Below, piece after piece: positions 54,449 to 64,000 of a stretch of DNA of 64,000 nt; within the stretch, counting starts at the first letter, position 1; each line of letters begins with the position of its first letter. The DNA is taken from the NCBI GenBank assembly GCA_037893225.1, contig JAZGUH010000695.1, positions 496,001 through 560,000 of the forward strand. The letters run 5' to 3'. Source of the stretch: Hippasteria phrygiana (Eukaryota > Echinodermata > Asteroidea > Valvatida > Goniasteridae). The notes beneath the pieces are model-generated. The model saw only the letters and a list, made by a program, of their open reading frames with translations. It searched no databases and was not told the origin of the DNA. Made by a program: the position numbers and the translations under genes.

Positions 54449-54846
54449 GTTAACTCTAAGAAGCCGCCGATAATTGCAACATGTAGCGCCAGATCTAAGC
54501 TATCCATACATGTCAAAATTACTGAATTTGGTTGATATTTCATGCAATTATGAATGAGTAAAGCAAGTCATACCCTAGGGAATTTGACAGGCATGGAGCA
54601 ATAAATAGAAGGTAATCTGCACACAGATGTTGGCCGGAAAGAAAATAAACATTGCGAGGTTTGAATTTTCTCCACAAGTTTTAACTCTAAGAAGCCGCCG
54701 ATAATTGCAACATGTAGCGCCAGATCTAAGCTATCCATACATGTCAAAATTACTGAATTTGGTTGATATTTCATGCAATTATGAATGAGTAAAGCAAGTC
54801 ATACCCTAGGGAATTTGACAGGCATGGAGCAATAAATAGAAGGTAA

Positions 54847-54851
54847 TTTTT
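54847..54851. other. Monomer with a T5 run (+2 bp insertion)
   Basis: AGGTAATTTTTGCACAC replaces AGGTAATCTGCACAC, making this monomer 233 bp. It was seen once, and no other repeat copy shares it. It is either a young insertion or a homopolymer sequencing error. Confidence 0.7.
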
Positions 54852-54933
54852 GCACACAGATGTTGGCCGGAAAGAAAATAAACATTGCGAGGTTTGAATT
54901 TTCTCCACAAGTTTTAACTCTAAGAAGCCGCCG

Positions 54934-57292
54934 ATAATTGCAACATGTAGCGCCAGATCTAAGCTATCCATACATGTCAAAATTACTGAATTTGGTTGAT
55001 ATTTCATGCAATTATGAATGAGTAAAGCAAGTCATACCCCAGGGAATTTGACAGGCATGGAGCAATAAATAAAAGGTAATCTGCACACAGATGGTGGCCG
55101 GGAAGAAAATAAACATTGCGAGGTTTGAATTTTCTCCACAAGTTTTAACTCTAAGAAGCCGCCAATAATTGCAACATGTAGCGCCAGATCTAAGCTATCC
55201 ATACATGTCAAAATTACTGAATTTGGTTGATATTTCATGCAATTATGAATGAGTAAAGCAAGTCCATACCCCAGGGAATTTGACAGGCATGGAGCAATAA
55301 ATAGAAGGTAATCTGCACACAGATGGTGGCCGGGAAGAAAATAAACATTGCGAGGTTTGAATTTTCTCCACAAGTGTTGACTCTAAGAAGCCGCCGATAA
55401 TTGCAACATGTAGCGCCAGATCTAAGCTATCCATACATGTCAAAATTACTGAATTTGGTTGATATTTCATGCAATTATGAATGAGTAAAGCAAGTCATAC
55501 CCTAGGGAATTTGACAGGCATGGAGCAATAAATAGAAGGTAATATGCACACAGATGTTGGCCGGAAAGAAAATAAACATTGCGAGGTTTGAATTTTCTCC
55601 ACAAGTTTTAACTCTAAGAAGCCGCCGATAATTGCAACATGTAGCGCCAGATCTAAGCTATCCATACATGTCAAAATTACTGAATTTGGTTGATATTTCA
55701 TGCAATTATGAATGAGTAAAGCAAGTCATACCCTAGGGAATTTGACAGGCATGGAGCAATAAATAGAAGGTAATATGCACACAGATGTTGGCCGGAAAGA
55801 AAATAAACATTGCGAGGTTTGAATTTTCTCCCCAAGTTTTAACTCTAAGAAGCCGCCGATAATTGCAACATGTAGCGCCAGATCTAAGCTATCCATACAT
55901 GTCAAAATTACTGAATTTGGTTGATATTTCATGCAATTATGAATGAGTAAAGCAAGTCCATACCCCAGGGAATTTGACAGGCATGGAGCAATAAATAAAA
56001 GGTAATCTGCACACAGATGGTGGCCGGGAAGAAAATAAACATTGCGAGGTTTGAATTTTCTCCACAAGTGTTAACTCTAAGAAGCCGCCGATAATTGCAA
56101 CATGTAGCGCCAGATCTAAGCTATCCATACATGTCAAAATTACTGAATTTGGTTGATATTTCATGCAATTATGAATGAGTAAAGCAAGTCATACCCTAGG
56201 GAATTTGACAGGCATGGAGCAATAAATAGAAGGTAATCTGCACACAGATGTTGGCCGGAAAGAAAATAAACATTGCGAGGTTTGAATTTTCTCCACAAGT
56301 TTTAACTCTAAGAAGCCGCCGATAATTGCAACATGTAGCGCCAGATCTAAGCTATCCATACATGTCAAAATTACTGAATTTGGTTGATATTTCATGCAAT
56401 TATAAATGAGTAAAGCAAGTCATACCCTAGGGAATTTGACAGGCATGGAGCAATAAATAGAAGGTAATATGCACACAGATGTTGGCCGGGAAGAAAATAA
56501 ACATTGCGAGGTTTGAATTTTCTCCACAAGTTTTAACTCTAAGAAGCCGCCGATAATTGCAACATGTAGCGCCAGATCTAAGCTATCCATACATGTCAAA
56601 ATTACTGAATTTGGTTGATATTTCATGCAATTATGAATGAGTAAAGCAAGTCATACCCTAGGGAATTTGACAGGCATGGAGCAATAAATAGAAGGTAATC
56701 TGCACACAGATGTTGGCCGGAAAGAAAATAAACATTGCGAGGTTTGAATTTTCTCCACAAGTTTTAACTCTAAGAAGCCGCCGATAATTGCAACATGTAG
56801 CGCCAGATCTAAGCTATCCATACATGTCAAAATTACTGAATTTGGTTGATATTTCATGCAATTATGAATGAGTAAAGCAAGTCCATACCCCAGGGAATTT
56901 GACAGGCATGGAGCAATAAATAAAAGGTAATCTGCACACAGATGGTGGCCGGGAAGAAAATAAACATTGCGAGGTTTGAACTTTCTCCACAAGTGTTAAC
57001 TCTAAGAAGCCGCCGATAATTGCAACATGTAGCGCCTGATCTAAGCTATCCATACATGTCAAAATTACTGAATTTGGTTGATATTTCATGCAATTATGAA
57101 TGAGTAAAGCAAGTCATACCCCAGGGAATTTGACAGGCATGGAGCAATAAATAAAAGGTAATCTGCACACAGATGGTGGCCGGGAAGAAAATAAACATTG
57201 CGAGGTTTGAATTTTCTCCACAAGTTTTAACTCTAAGAAGCCGCCGATAATTGCAACATGTAGCGCCAGATCTAAGCTATCCATACATGTCA
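54934..57292. repeat. 29-monomer-spaced repeat, left copy (6,708-bp offset)
   Basis: Matches 61642-64000 up to the last base of the window, with no mismatch noticed. Shared rare variants are CCGCCAATAAT (55164/61872), CTCCCCAAG (near 55832/62540), TTATAAATG (near 56402/63110), TTGAACTTTC (56981/63689) and GCGCCTGATC (57037/63745). The match begins after G54933 versus A61641. Its right end lies beyond the window. Confidence 0.86.
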
Positions 57293-57923
57293 AAATTACT
57301 GAATTTGGTTGATATTTCATGCAATTATGAATGAGTAAAGCAAGTCCATACCCCAGGGAATTTGACAGGCATGGAGCAATAAATAAAAGGTAATCTGCAC
57401 ACAGATGGTGGCCGGGAAGAAAATAAACATTGCGAGGTTTGAATTTTCTCCACAAGTGTTAACTCTAAGAAGCCGCCGATAATTGCAACATGTAGCGCCA
57501 GATCTAAGCTATCCATACATGTCAAAATTACTGAATTTGGTTGATATTTCATGCAATTATGAATGAGTAAAGCAAGTCATACCCTAGGGAATTTGACAGG
57601 CATGGAGCAATAAATAGAAGGTAATCTGCACACAGATGTTGGCCGGAAAGAAAATAAACATTGCGAGGTTTGAATTTTCTCCACAAGTTTTAACTCTAAG
57701 AAGCCGCCGATAATTGCAACATGTAGCGCCAGATCTAAGCTATCCATACATGTCAAAATTACTGAATTTGGTTGATATTTCATGCAATTATGAATGAGTA
57801 AAGCAAGTCATACCCTAGGGAATTTGACAGGCATGAAGCAATAAATAGAAGGTAATATGCACACAGATGTTGGCCGGGAAGAAAATAAACATTGCGAGGT
57901 TTGAATTTTCTCCACAAGTTTTA

Positions 57924-60900
57924 ACTCTAAGAAGCCGCCGATAATTGCAACATGTAGCGCCAGATCTAAGCTATCCATACATGTCAAAATTACTGAATTT
58001 GGTTGATATTTCATGCAATTATGAATGAGTAAAGCAAGTCATACCCTAGGGAATTTGACAGGCATGGAGCAATAAATAGAAGGTAATATGCACACAGATG
58101 TTGGCCGGAAAGAAAATAAACATTGCGAGGTTTGAATTTTCTCCACAAGTTTTAACTCTAAGAAGCCGCCGATAATTGCAACATGTAGCGCCAGATCTAA
58201 GCTATCCATACATGTCAAAATTACTGAATTTGGTTGATATTTCATGCAATTATGAATGAGTAAAGCAAGTCATACCCTAGGGAATTTGACAGGCATGGAG
58301 CAATAAATAGAAGGTAATATGCACACAGATGTTGGCCGAAAAGAAAATAAACATTGCGAGGTTTGAATTTTCTCCCCAAGTTTTAACTCTAAGAAGCCGC
58401 CGATAATTGCAACATGTAGCGCCAGATCTAAGCTATCCATACATGTCAAAATTACTGAATTTGGTTGATATTTCATGCAATTATGAATGAGTAAAGCAAG
58501 TCCATACCCCAGGGAATTTGACAGGCATGGAGCAATAAATAAAAGGTAATCTGCACACAGATGGTGGCCGGGAAGAAAATAAACATTGCGAGGTTTGAAT
58601 TTTCTCCACAAGTGTTAACTCTAAGAAGCCGCCGATAATTGCAACATGTAGCGCCAGATCTAAGCTATCCATACATGTCAAAATTACTGAATTTGGTTGA
58701 TATTTCATGCAATTATGAATGAGTAAAGCAAGTCATACCCTAGGGAATTTGACAGGCATGGAGCAATAAATAGAAGGTAATCTGCACACAGATGTTGGCC
58801 GGAAAGAAAATAAACATTGCGAGGTTTGAATTTTCTCCACAAGTTTTAACTCTAAGAAGCCGCCGATAATTGCAACATGTAGCGCCAGATCTAAGCTATC
58901 CATACATGTCAAAATTACTGAATTTGGTTGATATTTCATGCAATTATAAATGAGTAAAGCAAGTCATACCCTAGGGAATTTGACAGGCATGGAGCAATAA
59001 ATAGAAGGTAATATGCACACAGATGTTGGCCGGGAAGAAAATAAACATTGCGAGGTTTGAATTTTCTCCACAAGTTTTAACTCTAAGAAGCCGCCGATAA
59101 TTGCAACATGTAGCGCCAGATCTAAGCTATCCATACATGTCAAAATTACTGAATTTGGTTGATATTTCATGCAATTATGAATGAGTAAAGCAAGTCCATA
59201 CCCCAGGGAATTTGACAGGCATGGAGCAATAAATAGAAGGTAATCTGCACACAGATGGTGGCCGGGAAGAAAATAAACATTGCGAGGTTTGAATTTTCTC
59301 CACAAGTGTTAACTCTAAGAAGCCGCCAATAATTGCAACATGTAGCGCCAGATCTAAGCTATCCATACATGTCAAAATTACTGAATTTGGTTGATATTTC
59401 ATGCAATTATGAATGAGTAAAGCAAGTCATACCCCAGGGAATTTGACAGGCATGGAGCAATAAATAAAAGGTAATCTGCACACAGATGGTGGCCGGGAAG
59501 AAAATAAACATTGCGAGGTTTGAATTTTCTCCACAAGTTTTAACTCTAAGAAGCCGCCAATAATTGCAACATGTAGCGCCAGATCTAAGCTATCCATACA
59601 TGTCAAAATTACTGAATTTGGTTGATATTTCATGCAATTATGAATGAGTAAAGCAAGTCATACCCCAGGGAATTTGACAGGCATGGAGCAATAAATAAAA
59701 GGTAATCTGCACACAGATGGTGGCCGGGAAGAAAATAAACATTGCGAGGTTTGAATTTTCTCCACAAGTTTTAACTCTAAGAAGCCGCCAATAATTGCAA
59801 CATGTAGCGCCAGATCTAAGCTATCCATACATGTCAAAATTACTGAATTTGGTTGATATTTCATGCAATTATGAATGAGTAAAGCAAGTCCATACCCCAG
59901 GGAATTTGACAGGCATGGAGCAATAAATAGAAGGTAATCTGCACACAGATGGTGGCCGGGAAGAAAATAAACATTGCGAGGTTTGAATTTTCTCCACAAG
60001 TGTTGACTCTAAGAAGCCGCCGATAATTGCAACATGTAGCGCCAGATCTAAGCTATCCATACATGTCAAAATTACTGAATTTGGTTGATATTTCATGCAA
60101 TTATGAATGAGTAAAGCAAGTCATACCCTAGGGAATTTGACAGGCATGGAGCAATAAATAGAAGGTAATATGCACACAGATGTTGGCCGGAAAGAAAATA
60201 AACATTGCGAGGTTTGAATTTTCTCCACAAGTTTTAACTCTAAGAAGCCGCCGATAATTGCAACATGTAGCGCCAGATCTAAGCTATCCATACATGTCAA
60301 AATTACTGAATTTGGTTGATATTTCATGCAATTATGAATGAGTAAAGCAAGTCATACCCTAGGGAATTTGACAGGCATGGAGCAATAAATAGAAGGTAAT
60401 ATGCACACAGATGTTGGCCGGAAAGAAAATAAACATTGCGAGGTTTGAATTTTCTCCCCAAGTTTTAACTCTAAGAAGCCGCCGATAATTGCAACATGTA
60501 GCGCCAGATCTAAGCTATCCATACATGTCAAAATTACTGAATTTGGTTGATATTTCATGCAATTATGAATGAGTAAAGCAAGTCCATACCCCAGGGAATT
60601 TGACAGGCATGGAGCAATAAATAAAAGGTAATCTGCACACAGATGGTGGCCGGGAAGAAAATAAACATTGCGAGGTTTGAATTTTCTCCACAAGTGTTAA
60701 CTCTAAGAAGCCGCCGATAATTGCAACATGTAGCGCCAGATCTAAGCTATCCATACATGTCAAAATTACTGAATTTGGTTGATATTTCATGCAATTATGA
60801 ATGAGTAAAGCAAGTCATACCCTAGGGAATTTGACAGGCATGGAGCAATAAATAGAAGGTAATCTGCACACAGATGTTGGCCGGAAAGAAAATAAACATT

Positions 60901-63360
60901 GCGAGGTTTGAATTTTCTCCACAAGTTTTAACTCTAAGAAGCCGCCGATAATTGCAACATGTAGCGCCAGATCTAAGCTATCCATACATGTCAAAATTAC
61001 TGAATTTGGTTGATATTTCATGCAATTATAAATGAGTAAAGCAAGTCATACCCTAGGGAATTTGACAGGCATGGAGCAATAAATAGAAGGTAATATGCAC
61101 ACAGATGTTGGCCGGGAAGAAAATAAACATTGCGAGGTTTGAATTTTCTCCACAAGTTTTAACTCTAAGAAGCCGCCGATAATTGCAACATGTAGCGCCA
61201 GATCTAAGCTATCCATACATGTCAAAATTACTGAATTTGGTTGATATTTCATGCAATTATGAATGAGTAAAGCAAGTCCATACCCCAGGGAATTTGACAG
61301 GCATGGAGCAATAAATAGAAGGTAATCTGCACACAGATGGTGGCCGGGAAGAAAATAAACATTGCGAGGTTTGAATTTTCTCCACAAGTGTTAACTCTAA
61401 GAAGCCGCCAATAATTGCAACATGTAGCGCCAGATCTAAGCTATCCATACATGTCAAAATTACTGAATTTGGTTGATATTTCATGCAATTATGAATGAGT
61501 AAAGCAAGTCATACCCCAGGGAATTTGACAGGCATGGAGCAATAAATAAAAGGTAATCTGCACACAGATGGTGGCCGGGAAGAAAATAAACATTGCGAGG
61601 TTTGAATTTTCTCCACAAGTTTTAACTCTAAGAAGCCGCCAATAATTGCAACATGTAGCGCCAGATCTAAGCTATCCATACATGTCAAAATTACTGAATT
61701 TGGTTGATATTTCATGCAATTATGAATGAGTAAAGCAAGTCATACCCCAGGGAATTTGACAGGCATGGAGCAATAAATAAAAGGTAATCTGCACACAGAT
61801 GGTGGCCGGGAAGAAAATAAACATTGCGAGGTTTGAATTTTCTCCACAAGTTTTAACTCTAAGAAGCCGCCAATAATTGCAACATGTAGCGCCAGATCTA
61901 AGCTATCCATACATGTCAAAATTACTGAATTTGGTTGATATTTCATGCAATTATGAATGAGTAAAGCAAGTCCATACCCCAGGGAATTTGACAGGCATGG
62001 AGCAATAAATAGAAGGTAATCTGCACACAGATGGTGGCCGGGAAGAAAATAAACATTGCGAGGTTTGAATTTTCTCCACAAGTGTTGACTCTAAGAAGCC
62101 GCCGATAATTGCAACATGTAGCGCCAGATCTAAGCTATCCATACATGTCAAAATTACTGAATTTGGTTGATATTTCATGCAATTATGAATGAGTAAAGCA
62201 AGTCATACCCTAGGGAATTTGACAGGCATGGAGCAATAAATAGAAGGTAATATGCACACAGATGTTGGCCGGAAAGAAAATAAACATTGCGAGGTTTGAA
62301 TTTTCTCCACAAGTTTTAACTCTAAGAAGCCGCCGATAATTGCAACATGTAGCGCCAGATCTAAGCTATCCATACATGTCAAAATTACTGAATTTGGTTG
62401 ATATTTCATGCAATTATGAATGAGTAAAGCAAGTCATACCCTAGGGAATTTGACAGGCATGGAGCAATAAATAGAAGGTAATATGCACACAGATGTTGGC
62501 CGGAAAGAAAATAAACATTGCGAGGTTTGAATTTTCTCCCCAAGTTTTAACTCTAAGAAGCCGCCGATAATTGCAACATGTAGCGCCAGATCTAAGCTAT
62601 CCATACATGTCAAAATTACTGAATTTGGTTGATATTTCATGCAATTATGAATGAGTAAAGCAAGTCCATACCCCAGGGAATTTGACAGGCATGGAGCAAT
62701 AAATAAAAGGTAATCTGCACACAGATGGTGGCCGGGAAGAAAATAAACATTGCGAGGTTTGAATTTTCTCCACAAGTGTTAACTCTAAGAAGCCGCCGAT
62801 AATTGCAACATGTAGCGCCAGATCTAAGCTATCCATACATGTCAAAATTACTGAATTTGGTTGATATTTCATGCAATTATGAATGAGTAAAGCAAGTCAT
62901 ACCCTAGGGAATTTGACAGGCATGGAGCAATAAATAGAAGGTAATCTGCACACAGATGTTGGCCGGAAAGAAAATAAACATTGCGAGGTTTGAATTTTCT
63001 CCACAAGTTTTAACTCTAAGAAGCCGCCGATAATTGCAACATGTAGCGCCAGATCTAAGCTATCCATACATGTCAAAATTACTGAATTTGGTTGATATTT
63101 CATGCAATTATAAATGAGTAAAGCAAGTCATACCCTAGGGAATTTGACAGGCATGGAGCAATAAATAGAAGGTAATATGCACACAGATGTTGGCCGGGAA
63201 GAAAATAAACATTGCGAGGTTTGAATTTTCTCCACAAGTTTTAACTCTAAGAAGCCGCCGATAATTGCAACATGTAGCGCCAGATCTAAGCTATCCATAC
63301 ATGTCAAAATTACTGAATTTGGTTGATATTTCATGCAATTATGAATGAGTAAAGCAAGTC
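57924..63360. repeat. Nine-monomer HOR (2,082 bp), about 2.6 copies
   Basis: Positions 57924-61278 match 60006-63360 at 2,082 bp with one substitution noticed (A58339 versus G60421). Repeated markers are CTCCCCAAG (near 58376, 60458 and 62540), TTATAAATG (near 58945, 61027 and 63109) and three consecutive CCGCCAATAAT monomers (59328, 59559, 59790; then 61410, 61641, 61872). It is the most regular HOR in the window. The distance 6,708 equals 2,544 plus twice 2,082, so it looks like a 9-monomer expansion inside a larger unit. Confidence 0.88.
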
Positions 63361-64000
63361 ATACCCTAGGGAATTTGACAGGCATGGAGCAATAAATAGA
63401 AGGTAATCTGCACACAGATGTTGGCCGGAAAGAAAATAAACATTGCGAGGTTTGAATTTTCTCCACAAGTTTTAACTCTAAGAAGCCGCCGATAATTGCA
63501 ACATGTAGCGCCAGATCTAAGCTATCCATACATGTCAAAATTACTGAATTTGGTTGATATTTCATGCAATTATGAATGAGTAAAGCAAGTCCATACCCCA
63601 GGGAATTTGACAGGCATGGAGCAATAAATAAAAGGTAATCTGCACACAGATGGTGGCCGGGAAGAAAATAAACATTGCGAGGTTTGAACTTTCTCCACAA
63701 GTGTTAACTCTAAGAAGCCGCCGATAATTGCAACATGTAGCGCCTGATCTAAGCTATCCATACATGTCAAAATTACTGAATTTGGTTGATATTTCATGCA
63801 ATTATGAATGAGTAAAGCAAGTCATACCCCAGGGAATTTGACAGGCATGGAGCAATAAATAAAAGGTAATCTGCACACAGATGGTGGCCGGGAAGAAAAT
63901 AAACATTGCGAGGTTTGAATTTTCTCCACAAGTTTTAACTCTAAGAAGCCGCCGATAATTGCAACATGTAGCGCCAGATCTAAGCTATCCATACATGTCA
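61642..64000. repeat. 29-monomer-spaced repeat, right copy, cut by window end
   Basis: Copy of 54934-57292. Its first 1.7 kb overlaps the end of the 9-monomer HOR; the last 640 bp (63361 on) leaves that HOR and follows the 56.65-57.29 kb sequence, including TTGAACTTTC and GCGCCTGATC. It is still matching at the window edge. Confidence 0.84.

Larger units (their letters stand above)
1..64000. repeat. Satellite DNA array, 231/232-bp monomer, about 276.5 copies
   Basis: The entire window is a head-to-tail array of one monomer, always in the same orientation. Landmark counting from 133 to 63797 (63,664 bp) fits only 275 intervals of 231-233 bp. About half are 232 bp (AAGTCCAT) and half 231 bp (AAGTCAT); the difference is one C. 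Monomers differ from each other by a handful of substitutions at recurrent sites. There is no non-satellite insertion, no inversion and no flank, so array ends are not visible. The organisation is typical of eukaryotic satellite heterochromatin. The family, species and chromosomal position cannot be told from the sequence, and I do not recognise the monomer. No gene is present in any part of the window. Confidence 0.98.

Noticed and set aside
138..63797. Minus-strand open frames of 68-120 codons in every monomer, looking like a tandem gene family
   Set aside because: They all come from the same monomer read in two frames and stop at fixed monomer positions. Overlapping frames share the same DNA, single-base indels change them freely, substitutions show no sign of sparing codons, and there is no recognised domain.
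1..64000. CRISPR array
   Set aside because: The repeat is 231/232 bp with no unique spacers, and variable sites are single substitutions. There are no cas genes.
1..64000. rDNA intergenic spacer repeats
   Set aside because: No rRNA gene, promoter or non-satellite segment occurs in 64 kb, which is long for a spacer, and the HOR structure fits a satellite better.
1..64000. Naming the species or a known satellite family
   Set aside because: The monomer is not one I recognise, and there is no unique sequence to place it. A guess would not be supported.

Overview
The whole 64 kb window is one uninterrupted head-to-tail tandem satellite array. The unit is a 231- or 232-bp monomer, hand-counted at about 39% GC. 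Counting the same landmark (the cat at the end of the TGATATTTCAT motif) from 133 to 63797 gives exactly 275 intervals, so the window holds about 276.5 copies. Lengths are 231 or 232 bp in roughly equal numbers, plus five monomers with extra short insertions. I see no gene, RNA gene, transposon, CRISPR array, inversion or unique flank, and both window edges lie inside the array.

This points to constitutive heterochromatin of a eukaryotic chromosome (centromeric, pericentromeric, subtelomeric or knob-like), probably from a long-read assembly. I do not recognise the monomer and cannot name a species or clade.

The array is a layered mosaic of higher-order repeats (HORs), found by following shared point variants at fixed offsets. 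Left (1-25.9 kb): a 2,822-bp module occurs at 302, 16285 and 20222, with shorter copies at 13014 and 24158. The copies at 13.0-25.9 kb have a period of about 3.94 kb (17 monomers), and positions 1-3924 recur without a noticed mismatch at 19921-23844. A tandem 7-monomer duplication lies at 2313-5660. A distinct zone at 5.5-11.5 kb is made mostly of 232-bp monomers with its own variants and 3-, 5- and 6-monomer duplications. Centre-left (25-31 kb): 5-monomer (1,158 bp) and 6-monomer (1,389 bp) duplications, then an island of left-type monomers at 30.9-31.6 kb. Centre (31.6-51.7 kb): repeated use of a 7-monomer, 1,621-bp block, plus dimer (462 bp) and 10-monomer (2,313 bp) duplications and a +T insertion lineage. 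Right (51.7-64 kb): a clean 6-monomer pair, then a 9-monomer (2,082 bp) HOR in 2.6 copies, nested within a 29-monomer (6,708 bp) repeat that runs off the window end.

The minus strand has open frames of 68-120 codons in every monomer. They are a by-product of a repeat whose length is 77 codons, not genes. All identity statements come from reading the sequence by eye at fixed offsets; a self-alignment should be used to confirm them.
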